Shown here: positions 31,693-42,835 of the stretch, piece after piece
Layout of the letters: every line of letters begins with the position of its first letter
Position numbering within the stretch: the stretch's first letter is position 1
Origin: Allomyces macrogynus ATCC 38327
Lineage: Eukaryota; Blastocladiomycota; Blastocladiomycetes; Blastocladiales; Blastocladiaceae
Direction: 5' to 3'
Length of the DNA: 64,000 nucleotides
NCBI GenBank assembly: GCA_000151295.1
Contig: GG745328.1
Location: forward strand, 1,527,624 to 1,591,623
The notes under the pieces: generated by a model
Database searches by the model: none
Seen by the model: only the letters and a program-made list of their open reading frames with translations
What the model was told of the DNA's origin: nothing
Position numbers and translations under genes: made by a program

Positions 31693-33569
31693 CTACTGCT
31701 GCGGTGGGTACTGCTGCTGCTGCTGCTGCATCGCCATCTGCTGGTAGTAGTACTGGTAATACGCCGCGTACGCCGCCTGGTCCACGGGCGCGGCTTCCGC
31801 GGCTGCAGGCGCAGCCGCTGCCGGCGCCGGTGCGGGCGTCGCGGGCGCGGCCGGTGTCGGCAACGGCGCCGGGTCGGCGTGCCCGCCCCTCGCGGCCCAC
31901 GGCGGCGGTGCGGCTCCACCATGCCCACCGGGCGTCCCGGTTCCACCGCGCGGCGTACCGAACGTGCCCTGCGACCACGGCGCGGCACCACCGCGTGCGG
32001 GGGTCTGGTCGTACCCAAACACCGGGCGCACCACCACCACCACCGCCACCGCCGTGCATCGGCGCAAAACTCATCCGGCCAGGGCCACCGGGTCCCGGGC
32101 CGTACCGGCGGTCGCGGTCGCGGTCACGATCACGGTCATCGTACCGATCACGATCCCGATCGCGCGCCCACGGCGCGGGTCCACCGTGCTGTGGGCGGTC
32201 AAACGCCGGCGGTCCACGGCGGTCGTAATCGCCGTTGTGGTGGTGGTACCCACCACCGTGCGGCGGCGGTACACTGGGTCCACTGGGCCCGCCCGCACCG
32301 AGTTCGGCCATGAGGTTATGGTACTCCGAGTCGAACTTGGTTTCGCGCTCGCGCGCCTCCTGGAGCATTTCCGGGTTATGCCGCGCCATACAATCGCGCG
32401 CCATGTGCCCGGCCCCACCACAAATCCGGCAAATGACGGTATTTGTGAAATTGGCGCGTTCCGGGCAATTGTATCGCTTGTGCCCGAGGGCGCCGCAGTT
32501 TTGGCACACTTGGTTCTCGTCGTCGCGGAGCGTACCGTTGAGTGCGGCCAGGTCGCGCAACTGCTTGCGCTTGAGCTCGTTCTGCGCTTCGGGTACGGTC
32601 GACGCTGTTTCGATAATCTTGTTGACCATGCCCACGGCCAGCTTGATCTTGGTCTCGTTGTCGCCGGAAATCAGACAGTGCAGATCCTCTTCCTGATTCT
32701 GGTAACTCGTCGGCGCGCCCTTGCCTTCCTTGACGGAGCCTTTGCCACGAATCGCAATCTTGGCCCCGGAATCGGCCTCCATTTGCTTGAGCGTCGTCCC
32801 ACGTGGGCCGAGCAACAGGCCAATGAAGTTGATTTCCGGGAACTCGCGCACGGGAATGTAGATCTTTTCCGACAGTTTGGTTGGGCGGCGGTAGTCGTTG
32901 GGTGGACGGTAGGCCGGGTCGAGCTTGTAGACGAGGTTCACGAGCTTGTGCCGCTCGTCTTCGAGCTTTTTGCGGAACCGGTACTCGCGCGTGTTGATAC
33001 GCTTACCGTCGGCGCCGTAGAAGGGTTCGGGCGAGGGGGACCGCTCGGGCGTTGGCGGGATGTAGTCGCTGGTGCGCAGGTGGCGGCCGATTTCCTCGAT
33101 GCGCGTGTGGACTTGAGGGCGTGAGAGAGAGGGTGTGTGAGAGAGGGTGTGTGAGAGAGGGTGTGTGAGAGAGGGTGTTAGGATGGATTTCGCGGACAGA
33201 GAGCATGCGCGAGAACAAAGAGACGTACGCGCATAGAGCGCGACTTGGGCGTTGTCGAGCAAGTCAACGTTGACGCTACCCGGCACGTTGAGCCTTGCCT
33301 CGCCGCCCCACCAGTTGGGCCGGCGGCGCGTGAGTGTCCTGCCCCGGTCGGCGTCGGCGACCTCTATGAAATGCAATAGGGTCAGACTGAGCGGGAGGGT
33401 CACGGTTGGCGCATTGTTTGGTGAAGGGACACGTACGCTGAGGACGATCCCCCGAGGGCTGGGGCGTGTCGAGCGGCGCGGCAGGCGCATCATATGCGTG
33501 GTCGCTGCCGTGGCCATTGCCATGATCATAGCCGTGGCCGTGGTCCGGGGCCGGAGCAAAGTCGGACAT
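31693..33569 (-). CDS. SF1: Splicing factor 1 / branchpoint-binding protein (frame break near C-terminus)
   Basis: SF1/BBP recognises the intron branch site in the early spliceosome. Exons 33569-33437, 33363-33229 and 33111 onward join in frame. The helix-hairpin region shows SPSPEPFYGADGKRINTREY, the family's most constant string. The KH-QUA2 domain follows (INFIGLLLGPRGTTLKQME, IRGKGSVKEGK, then LRDLAALNGTLRDDEN). Two zinc knuckles are present, CQNCGALGHKRYNC and CRICGGAGHMARDC. The tail is Gly/Pro/Arg-rich. After a run of eight glycines (about 32,040) the frame must shift to reach the natural end, Ala/Pro-rich with AAYYQYYYQQM and a Gln run stopping at 31693. No normal-sized intron explains this. 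It may be a sequence error, a real lesion or a recoding site. Confidence 0.88.
33121..33177 (+). repeat. 14-bp microsatellite in an SF1 intron
   Basis: About four copies of GTGTGTGAGAGAGG in the second intron of the SF1 gene; on the coding strand this is a CT/CA-rich tract just upstream of the acceptor and may serve as its polypyrimidine tract. Confidence 0.8.
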
Positions 33570-34185
33570 GGTGTCGGCGAAGGCGCGCGGCGGGGTGGCC
33601 GACCTAGGCGGGTGGCCACGCCGTCAAGTGCGCGCGAACGGGTCGATAGCGGGTCGGCGCGTCGAGTGCAGCAAGTGGATGCGGTGTTCGTGGCGTGCAC
33701 GAGCGGGGCGTGGTTGTGGTTGCAGCAGGTCGGCGGTCGAAACGACGCCAGCGACGACGGCGTGGAAGCGCTGCGAGTGATCAGCGCGACGTCCTGGCGT
33801 GACGTCCCGTGGCGTTTTCCACTTGGTTTCGAACTGCTTTTCGAGCACCTCGAGGCCCTGGTTCGACCCTCGCATGCATGACGGTTTTCGACTTGCTTAT
33901 CAAAACGCTTTGAGCCGCAAAGCTAAAAGCCACTGTGCCTCGAGGAGAAGAAAGTCGTCGGCAGTGCACCGCTTCGTCCGCTTCCTTGCGTGCTTCCGGC
34001 TGGTTGTCAAGGCGACCACCCGCCATGTCGTCGTGCTCGCTGAGCTGGTCCAGCAACACCGCGCGGCCGCCCGCTCCTCCAACTCTCAGCTGGCAACGTT
34101 GCCACGCCCGCCCTGCTCTTTCACTTGCCTCGACTTGCTGCAAGCGCGCGCACCAACGCCAAGGATCACCGCTCAGCGCGACGCC
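33570..34185. other. Divergent promoter region between SF1 and the BAR/IMD-like gene
   Basis: About 600 bp between two divergent start codons. No gene or regulatory element is assigned. Confidence 0.45.
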
Positions 34186-35946
34186 ATGCTCTCGCACCCG
34201 CCGCTGTCGGCGCTCGCGGTCGCTCCGCCCGTCGCCACAGCTACGGGCCCGTCCAAGCTGCAGCTGCCAACGATGGTGACGGGGACGGCGCCGACGGCCG
34301 CGACGGCAACGGCGAGCGCAGCTTCGGCTTCTGCTTCTGCGTCGCACGCAGCGGCCGTGGGAGCGCGCGCAAGAATGGCGACCTCACCGCTCGTTCGGTT
34401 CCAAGAAGTGGAGTCAGCGGTCGCAACCGCTGCAACGCCACCCCCGCGTGGGCTGGCCCCGCCGACCCCGTCGCCCGTCCCGCGCCCGGCCACGCCCGTG
34501 ATCCCGCTCCCGCGCACGCCCGTGCTCACGGGCCTGCGTGTCCCGCTGCACCGAGCCGCTGGCGCACCCACGTCGCCCGCCGGCACGACGCGATCTGCGT
34601 CCTCTGCCGCCTATACCGCGCAGCAGCAGCAGCAGAGAACGCGATCCCACCGCCGCTGCCGCTCACCCTCGAACAGGTCGGTGCCGTCGTCCAGACGGCG
34701 CGCGCGTTCCGTGCAGCTTTGCATGCCGTTTCGACCACCGGCAACGACTTGGCACGCGCGCTGGCTGCCGTCTACCGGTCGCGCGGAAGTGATGCCGATT
34801 CTTCAGTCCCACCTGAAAAGCCCGCGCGCGACATGGACGTGGCCTTTCTCGCGGAAACGCTCAAGGTAGTGGGCGCCGCCCACCAGCTGCTCGGCGACAT
34901 GGTGTGGCGCGAACTCGAAAAATCCATGGATACCGCATGGAATGCCATTCACGAGGAGACGTTGGTCGGTACAAGTTGCTGACTCTTGTTGGTTCGATGC
35001 GGTGATCCTGATCTGACTCTTTTGTCGACAACACGATGCACAGACGCAACGGACGGCCACCGACCACCAAATCGCCGCGTTCCGCGCCCAGGCCGCGCAG
35101 GCCGCTGCACAGGCGACCAAGCTCGCCAAGTCGCGCAAGGAGGCCAAACGCAACCTGGCCGTGCACGCACACCGACAAGTCGCGGAACTCGACCAGAAAA
35201 TCGCCGCGCTTGAGCGCGATTATCGCGCGATTGGTGACCGTACCGCGATTGCTCGACGGCCCGTGATTGTTGCCGCGTCGGGACGCGTTGCGGGCCGGAT
35301 GCTCGCTGGGTACGTGAACGCCGGGTTGGCACTACGTGCACTCGCGGAAACGAGTCGACGACGTGCACCCGTGGCTGGGGATACGTTGCCGCTGCTCAAC
35401 CGTGGTGTGCTTTCGGCAGCGGCGGGAATCACGCAGGGCCGAAGGTCGATGGCGAACATGGACGGAGGTGCGGATGCGTCCGGGTCGGTGGGTCGCACTG
35501 CAGGTACCACGGTTGCGCCATCCCCGCTCGTCGCGTCGCAGTCGCTCACATCCATGGCATCGTCACGGTCATCCCTATCGCAAGCGTGCATTTTGCCCAG
35601 TGCATCGACCGGGTCACCCCTCGTCGAACTCGCTGCGGCAAGACGCAGCCTCGAGACTGCGTACGGCTCACGTGCCGTTGTACCGCTCACCGCGCTGGCC
35701 TCCCCCGCACGCGCGTCCTCGCCGCTCGCGTTTGACGGCACATTGAGCATTGGCCGATCCGGTACCGGCACACCACCGGCGCAGATCGTGCGCCAGGCCT
35801 CGTCGCGCGCGTCCATTTGGTCAATGCTGTCGACATCGGCCGTCTACGGTGGTGGAACACTTCCGGACGCGGCAGCCGATGCGGTTCCACCGCCGCCGCC
35901 GCTTGCCATGAGCACGCCCGTGCTTGTGCCGCCCGCCGTGCCCTGA
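34186..35946 (+). CDS. Helical BAR/IMD-like protein with low-complexity flanks
   Basis: Three exons (34186-34537, 34624-34964, 35044-35946) join in frame to 531 residues. The first 120 residues are Ala/Thr/Pro-rich. From about 125 to 300 the protein is strongly helical: LTLEQVGAVVQTARAFRAAL, then FLAETLKVVGAAHQLLGDMV, then a basic coiled coil (AQATKLAKSRKEAKRNLAV, VAELDQKIAALERDY). Long amphipathic helices with a Lys/Arg-rich face and this size suggest a BAR or IMD (I-BAR) membrane-bending module, but I do not recognise a specific ortholog. The C-terminal 200 residues are Ser/Pro-rich. The second donor reads GTCGGT, atypical here, and the first acceptor sits in a run of five CAG. Confidence 0.55.
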
Positions 35947-36415
35947 GAAAGACCGTTTCATTGTTTTTTCTTGTTGTCTCGACTCGAATTTGTTGTCCTC
36001 TGGATCTGCCAGCCGCCATCATACCTGCGTGACCCTTTTCTTTGTTTTTGTTGCTGGATAGATTGTAGTTGCTGCCGTGCTTTTCTTTCGTCGTCGTCAG
36101 GCATCGCCAATCCTGCATTTTTCATTTCCTGAGAGGACAGTGGACCGCTTCGGTTTCCCGAAAGATCATGTTAGCGACGATTTGTGTTGGTGATTTTTAC
36201 GTAACGAACAGAGCGGGCTGCATGACCCGCGTGGGCCCCTTCGCCGGCGGCTGACGCGCGTGGATTTCATCGTTCGCGTGTCGCTGATCCTTCCATGCCG
36301 CACATGCGAACCGGACCGACCGAATCCTCGTCCACATAAAGCGGGCGTGCCCTCCCGCCCCTGGGCCAGTCTCTCCTTCTTGCTTGCTCACACCAACCTC
36401 GACAGCATCAACACC
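35947..36415. other. Intergenic region upstream of ADE17
   Basis: T-rich 3' UTR sequence of the preceding gene followed by the ADE17 promoter. No feature is recognised. Confidence 0.5.
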
Positions 36416-38280
36416 ATGGCTCAATCCGCGCCGGCACCCAAGAAGATGGGTACGGTCTCTGTCGCTAACGTCACCACCATGGCCCCACAGCGATCCTCAC
36501 CCCGCCTCGCCCTCCTCCTCGGCAAATAGCCCTCCTGTCCGTCTCGGACAAGACGGGTCTGGTCCCGCTCGCCAAGGACCTTGCCGCGCTCGGCGTGCGC
36601 CTGATCGCGTCGGGCGGTACCGCCAAGGCCGTGCGCGATGCCGGTCTCCCCGTCGCCGACGTGGCCGACCTGACCAAGGCGCCCGAAATGCTCGGCGGTC
36701 GCGTCAAGACGCTGCACCCGGTCGTGCACGGCGGGATCCTGGCCCGTGACATCCCGTCGGACCATAAGGACCTCAAGGAGCGCGGCATCGACATGATCGA
36801 CATTGTCGTGTGCAACCTCTACCCGTTCCAGAACACGGTCGCCAAGCCCGACGTGACGGTCGCGCAGGCCGTCGAGGAAGTCGATATCGGTGGTGTCACG
36901 CTCCTCCGTGCGGCCGCCAAGAACCACGCGCGCGTCGCAATCGTTTGCGACCCGGCCGACTACGCGACGATTGTTGCCGAGCTCCGCCAGCACGGCACCG
37001 TCACGGAAGCCACGCGCAAGCACTTGGCGCTCAAGGCCTTCAACCATACCGCCGAGTACGACGAGGCGATCTCCGGCTACTTCCGCCAGCAGTATGCCGC
37101 GGGCCGGGACCAGCTGACGCTGCGGTACGGGATGAACCCGCACCAGAAGCCGGCGCAGGCGTTCAACGCGCACGGCCCCCTGCCGTTCAAGGTCCTGAAC
37201 GGGTCGCCGGGCTACATTAACCTGCTCGACGCGCTCAACGCCTGGCCGCTCGTCAAGGACCTGAAGCGCGCGACGGGTCTGCCTGCGGCCGCCTCGTTCA
37301 AGCATGTGTCCCCCGCGGGCGCGGCTGTCGCTGTCCCGCTGACGCCCGTCGAGGCCAAGGTGTGCATGGTCAACGATCTCGGCGCGCTGTCGCCAATCGC
37401 GACGGCCTATGCGCGCGCGCGCGGTGCTGACCGGATGTCGTCGTTTGGTGACTTTGTTGCGCTCTCGGACGAGTGCGATGCGCAGACGGCCAAGATTCTG
37501 TCGCGCGAGGTCTCGGACGGTGTGATCGCGCCGAGTTTCTCGGCCGAGGCGCTGGCGATCTTGCAGGCCAAGAAGGGCGGCAAGTACTGCGTGCTGCAGA
37601 TTGACGCGAGCTACGAGCCGCCGACGGTCGAGACGCGCCAGGTTTACGGTGTGAACCTGCAGCAGCGCCGCAACGACATTGTGATTGAAAAGTCGCTGTT
37701 CAACAACGTTGTGTCGAAGAACAAGACGCTGCCCGAGTCGGCCGTGCGCGACCTGCTCGTCGCCACGATCACGCTCAAGTACACGCAGTCCAACTCGGTG
37801 TGCTTTGCCAAGAACGGCATGGTCGTCGGTGTCGGTGCCGGGCAGCAGTCGCGCGTGCACTGCACGCGCCTCGCTGCCGACAAGGCCGATAACTGGTGGT
37901 TGCGCCACCACGCGAACGTGCTCGGCATGCAGTTCAAGAAGGGCACGAAGCGCGCCGACAAGTCGAACGCGATCGATTTGTACGTGACGAACCAGATTGG
38001 CGAGGGTCAATCGAAGGCCAACTACGAGGCCGTCTTTGACAAGTTGCCGGCGGAGTTGACGGCTGCTGACAAGAAGGCGTGGCTCGCGCAGCAGACGGAT
38101 GTTGCGCTCGCGTCGGACGCGTTCTTCCCGTTCCCGGACTCGCTCTACCGCGCGGTCGAGTCGGGCGTCAAGTACGTCGCCGCGCCGTCGGGTTCGGTCA
38201 TGGACGAGGCGGTCGTGCAGACGGCTGATGTCTATGGCATGGCCTACGCGTTCACGAACCTGCGTCTGTTCCACCACTAA
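36416..38280 (+). CDS. ADE17: Bifunctional AICAR transformylase / IMP cyclohydrolase
   Basis: Exons 36416-36449 and 36530-38280 give 594 residues, the usual ATIC length. It catalyses the last two steps of purine synthesis in the cytosol: formyl transfer from 10-formyl-THF to AICAR, then cyclisation to IMP. The N-terminal IMP cyclohydrolase (about 11-200) shows [45 protein letters not shown] and [10 protein letters not shown]. The transformylase domain shows [30 protein letters not shown] and the catalytic Lys-His pair in [11 protein letters not shown]. It ends NLRLFHH as in yeast Ade16/17 and human ATIC. A short first exon of 11 codons and an 80-bp intron are inferred from frame and the ATG context. 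Confidence 0.96.
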
Positions 38281-38802
38281 GCTGTTGAGCGGTTGGAGGT
38301 GCAGGGCGCGAGGTGTTTGTCGGGTGGGCGGTCCCGCTTGCTGGGTTGTTGGAGCGGCCGCCCCATTATCCGGTAGCGCTTGGTCGTGGCCGGAGCTTCT
38401 TTGTAGTATAGTTTTTCCCTCGATCCCTTCGCGATTAAATAGCGCGTTATTTTTGCCCCATCTCCAAATGGTGAAATCACTTGCGCAACGCAGAGCAGCC
38501 TTTTGTCGGTGAGAGACGGAGCGGTTGTCCCTCGGCTGCTGGTTCGCGCACGTGAGATTCACGCCGCCCTCGTCATGACGCGCTGATCGTGTTCTGCTCT
38601 TTTGCTTCGTTCTTCTCCTCAGTCCGCCGTCGACTCGGCACCAACCGAGGCACACCGCAGCGACCACCGCGCGCAACCAGTCTTGCCCCAATCCAGCCGC
38701 TGTTCACGCTGCAACTCGGTCCTCGACAACGCCGGATCACGATCCAGCTCGCCCAAACCTGATTCCACGCGACGCGCCCCTCCACGAACCAACCAATCCA
38801 CC
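38281..38802. other. Intergenic region between ADE17 and PRE3
   Basis: About 520 bp, both neighbours on the plus strand. No gene is seen; the last 100 bp are rich in C and A and probably form the PRE3 5' UTR. Confidence 0.5.
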
Positions 38803-39764
38803 ATGGCGTCGCTCAAGCCCGGAGAAGCCAACCTTGGCGTATGTTGCCGCTCACCAGCGCTGTCGCGGCCAAGCTCATGGGGACCCAGCGTGGGCCTGAC
38901 AAGAACGCGTTCATTTCGGTAGACGACCATCATGGCCGTCGAGTTTGACGGCGGTGTTGTGATTGGTGCCGACACGCGCACAACGACCGGGTCCTACATT
39001 GCCAACCGCGTCACCGACAAGTTGACCGAAGTGCACGACCGCATCTACTGCTGCCGGTCCGGGTCGGCCGCCGACACGCAGGCCGTCGCCGATATCGTGC
39101 ACTACTATTGCCAGATGTACAGGTACGCTGACTGCGCGTGCTTGAATGGGTTCTTTCAATGCGTTTTCGAGAATGCGCAGCTGACGCGACACGTTTCCGT
39201 TTTCGACGAACAGTGTGCAAAACGGCGAGGCACCATCGGTCAAGGTCGCGGCGGCCATGTTCCAGCAGCTGTGCTACACGAACAAGGACGCGCTCATGGC
39301 CGGGATCATTGTTGCCGGGTGGGACAAGTACAATGCCGGCTCCGTCTACTCGATCTCGCTCGGCGGATCGATGCACCGGCAAGGGTTTGCGATTGGCGGT
39401 GCGTTCAATTTCACGTTTATTTTTCCTGCACCCTGAGCGACACTGACCATGCGATTGCTCCGCGGCATTAGGTTCGGGCTCGACCTACATTTACGGTTAC
39501 TGTGACGCGACCTACCGCGACGGCATGACCGTCGACGAGTGCTTGCAGTTCACCAAGAGCGGTACGACCTTCCCCATCGCGTGCCTCCCCAATTAACGGA
39601 TCGTAAAACCTGACGCGTCATCTCCACCTCCCGTAGCCATTGCCCTGGCCATGGCGCGTGACGGGTCGAGTGGCGGGTGCATTCGACTCGCCGTCATCAC
39701 GCAGGAGGGTGTGCGTCGCATCTTTGTCCCGGGGAACGAGTTGCCGACCTTTTTCGAGGGTTAG
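38803..39764 (+). CDS. PRE3: 20S proteasome subunit beta-1 (caspase-like)
   Basis: Five exons (38803-38838, 38923-39122, 39214-39398, 39472-39561, 39637-39764) join in frame to 212 residues. This is the catalytic beta-1 subunit, cutting after acidic residues. A 12-residue propeptide ending in Gly precedes the active-site Thr ([19 protein letters not shown]), the autocatalytic cleavage point, with the catalytic Asp in the next strand. The active-site lysine lies in [28 protein letters not shown] is diagnostic for beta-1. Further family strings are [20 protein letters not shown] and [10 protein letters not shown]. The first intron falls exactly at the propeptide cleavage site. All donors are GTATG, GTACG or GTGCG. 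Confidence 0.95.
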
Positions 39765-40208
39765 TTGTGCTTGTGCTCAGCGACGCGTCGGGCCCGACCG
39801 TCAACCGCGACTGGGACGGCGCGTTGCATGCCCTGGCATTTGGGGCGCGCGCGCAGAGCCAGCAGATGCGCGCCCCCTGTTCATAAAGCGATTGAATTAC
39901 ATTTTGAATTGCTTGTTGCACGGTAGCGTTCAGTGGGCGATCCCGTTGGATATGGTTCGGCAGGTCGACCAAGATGTCGAGGCGCGTGCTGGTGCGTGTC
40001 AACGAGCCACGTGATGGTACATGACCGCGTCCACACTCTACCGCGCCGACGCGCCAGATTCTGCGATCATTTCTCACAATCCGCCGCGTCAACGAAAGAA
40101 CACGTCGAGCAGCAGCAACGCGATCGCATCAGCACTCGCTGCACAATTTCATCCCGACCGATTTTCGAACCGACAACAAAAACCGACCGCATTCCGACGC
40201 GGCCCACC
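39765..40208. other. Intergenic region between PRE3 and RRP40
   Basis: About 440 bp with no recognisable gene; the last 100 bp before 40209 are A/C-rich, as expected for a 5' UTR. Confidence 0.5.
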
Positions 40209-41169
40209 ATGACCGACGCCGAATACCCGAAATACGTGGTACCAGGCGACCGCGTGCCGTGCCTGGAAATGATGGAAGACGCGCCCGAATTGGGAGAACC
40301 GCCACGGCTCCGTCTCGGGCCCGGGCTCGTGCAAGTCAAGGACGAGATTGTTGCCGTCAAGGCCGGCATGCTGCACCACGTCCCGGAACGCAACCAGTGG
40401 TGGATCGTGACCGATCAGAAGCGCGTACGCTTGTTGGATTTGCTGCAGCAGTATTGGTCGGCCTGGGACCTCACGCGCGAGCGATGTGCGTTTAGTATGT
40501 GCCAGCGGCAGGAGACGACGTGGTGGGCGTGATCACGAACAAACTCGCCGAGGCGTACAAGGTGGATATTGGTTCAGCACATCCGGCGGTGTTGTCATAC
40601 ATGGCGTTTGAGGGCGCGTCGAAGCGCAACCGGCCAACACACAATGTGCGTGTTCAGCAGATCCTTTTGCCTGCACTGAACGGACTCTCACCGCGCGTGC
40701 TCATATCCATCCAGGTCGGCGACTTGGTCTACGCGCGCGTCGCCGTCGCCATGAAGGACATGGACCCGGAAATCGAGTGCGTCAACCCGAAATCGCTCAA
40801 GGCCAATGGGTACGGCCTGCTCGCGGGCGGGTTTGTCATCAAAACGTCGCTTGCATTTGCGCGAAGGTAACGTCCCACCAATTGCTAACTTGTCCACCGC
40901 GAATCCGAGTCACTCACCGCTTCTTTCCCGCGCGCGCTAGTATGGTCGATCCCACCTTTTACGTGCACAAGGCGCTCGAAAAGCATTTCCCGGCATTTGA
41001 GACGGCCGTCGGTCAGAACGGTCGCATTTGGATCGCCGCAGCAACACCGACGCTGACGATTGCGATTGCCGATGCGTTGCAGCGCAGCACGAGTATGGAA
41101 CAGCAGGAGTTTGAGAAGTATGTCAAGGACTTGGCTGCTGAGTTGAAACGGTCGACGGAATATAATTGA
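40209..41169 (+). CDS. RRP40: Exosome complex subunit RRP40
   Basis: Four exons (40209-40424, 40496-40645, 40715-40866, 40941-41169) join in frame to 248 residues. Rrp40 is one of three S1/KH cap subunits of the RNA exosome. The N-terminal domain has YVVPGD and LRLGPGLVQ. The S1 domain has RYVPAAGDDVVGVITNK, YKVDIGSAHPAVLSYMAFEG and the KRNRP motif, then VGDLVYARVAVAMKDMDPE. The C-terminal KH domain carries the G-x-N-G signature in VGQNGRIWIAA. The length matches yeast Rrp40 (about 240). The start codon follows CCACC and no earlier in-frame ATG fits. Confidence 0.94.
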
Positions 41170-41499
41170 AATGATTAGCCGATGAAGTGGGGTCATTGCG
41201 AATTCTGACCTTGAATGGACCACACGCTTGCAAGTGAACATGAACATGATGAGTCGAAGGCTTTGAAGACATGTTGTGACATGTGAGGCCATGATCAACT
41301 TCACCTGCTTCAGTGAGCAGAGAAATGAAACCTCAGTCACCGTTTTTCATATTGTCACAATTTTTTTGGCCATTTCTTTCATCGCCTTATGTTTTGCATG
41401 CTTGGCACACTAACATCGCTAAATGACCTAGACACAGATGCTGTGAGTACAGCAGTGGCAAGACTGAAATGGGCCACAAACACCAAAATCATTCATGAA
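41170..41499. other. RRP40 3' flank, start of CpG-poor block
   Basis: Sequence loses CpG soon after the RRP40 stop. It may hold the eroded 3' end of the F-box-like copy that follows. Confidence 0.4.
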
Positions 41500-42593
41500 T
41501 CAGACAAGACAACCACGATCCAGCCTTTGAACACAAAAGCGACCGTTCAACATGACAGTCGCCAGGACTGCCACAACACCACACATGGCCATCAACTTGG
41601 CACCAGCAGTGACACCAGCAGCACCATGCTCCATGGTGCAGAATCGATCCAGCATCAACCAATGCACTGACCAAAATTCCACATCAACTTGACCATGCAC
41701 AAAGATCATTTCCCAATCCACTTTCACGTTTGACCAAGGAATGGCAGCTACAAACTGCAGGTTGGTCAGGGTCGCAGGGAATTCGAGGTTACTACACCAC
41801 ACCTCATGGCTGGTCACAATCAAGTTCTTGCAGAACAGCAGCAGCTGCTCGTCCTGGTCCATGAGCGTGTAGCAGTGCAGCTGTTGCAACAGCACATTCA
41901 AAAGAGACCAGCGGCAGGATGCCTGCACGCCCATCCGGTAAGGAGCAGTTGGTTGGAAGTGCATGGGCACATAGTCGGGCAAACGAGAGCGATCAGACTG
42001 TGCATTGGCAAGATCAGAGGAAGAGTTGACACAGTGGCAGTGGTGCTGTTCTTGGGCACAAGCAGAAAATACCCAATGTTGTGTGGTGACAAGTAGGTGG
42101 TATCCGCAAGTGAGTGGTTGATTTCTGCTCCATGAGATGCAATCTTGGCCATGGTGCAGATTGCAGCATGTATGCATGGCTCAAACAGGTTGGGGGCCAC
42201 AAGCACCAGGTGGAGAAGACTGATGCGGTTCAGGTTCAAGCAATAGTTACCGCCTTCATCAATGGATTGCTTGTGCGGTCCCAGGACAAAGTCGGCAATG
42301 TCGTGCAGCACGTCAACAGGCAGGTGGTTGAGCATGCACAGGTGGGACAGCAGTAGCAGCCCAGCCACAGGCATGCAGGCACCAGTAAGTGAGCAGAAAG
42401 CTTTGCAGCCATGATTGCAGACGCGATGCGGGCTGTTGCGGATTTTCGATAGCAGGAGGGAGTGTGAGTGGGGAGAGATGAAAGAGAGGACGTGGTCATT
42501 GAGCCAAGCTTGGTGCTGCAGATGACTCTGTGGATCCAGCACAACACTTGCCTGAGACACAACCACTCGCTGCTCACAGCAGCACAAGGCCAT
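41500..42593 (-). pseudogene. F-box-like/LRR family copy A (decayed)
   Basis: Two overlapping minus-strand frames (42593-41898 and 42177-41500) together resemble copy B. The N-terminal part has an F-box-like segment LNHLPVDVLHDIADFVLG and then ISLLHLVLVAPNLFEPCIHA. The following part continues in another frame with DEQLLLFCKNLIVTSHEVW and NLEFPATLTNLQF, a leucine-repeat-like string. The change of frame in the middle and the low CpG content indicate an inactive copy. Its closest relative in the window is copy B; the two share spacing and about one residue in three by eye. Function of the parent family is unknown; F-box proteins normally recruit substrates to SCF ubiquitin ligases. Confidence 0.6.
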
Positions 42594-42835
42594 GGCGACT
42601 TCTCCATCTCCGCAAAGTGCAACATATATACCAGTTTTACCTCATGACATTATCATTGTTGTGCAAATTTGCTTGAACCAGGTCCAGGTCGCACAATGCT
42701 GCATGCAGCTCCTCCATCAAAATATTGCGTCAGAAATTGAAGCAACATTTCAAGCACAACATGCACGCTCGTCCAAATCCATGATCCAATACGTTCTATT
42801 TGCCACTGTGCAGTTGAGTACCAAACGTGATCAAG

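Noticed and set aside
32000..32030. A 10- or 16-base intron to restore the SF1 C-terminal frame
   Set aside because: Far below any plausible spliceosomal intron size; treated as a frame break instead.
33121..33177. CRISPR-like regular repeats
   Set aside because: The 14-bp units have no spacers and form a simple microsatellite in an intron; no CRISPR array was seen anywhere in the window.
36421..38691. Minus-strand frame of 756 codons opposite ADE17
   Set aside because: It is the antisense shadow of a highly conserved gene in GC-rich DNA; its Arg/Val/Leu-rich translation has no domain.
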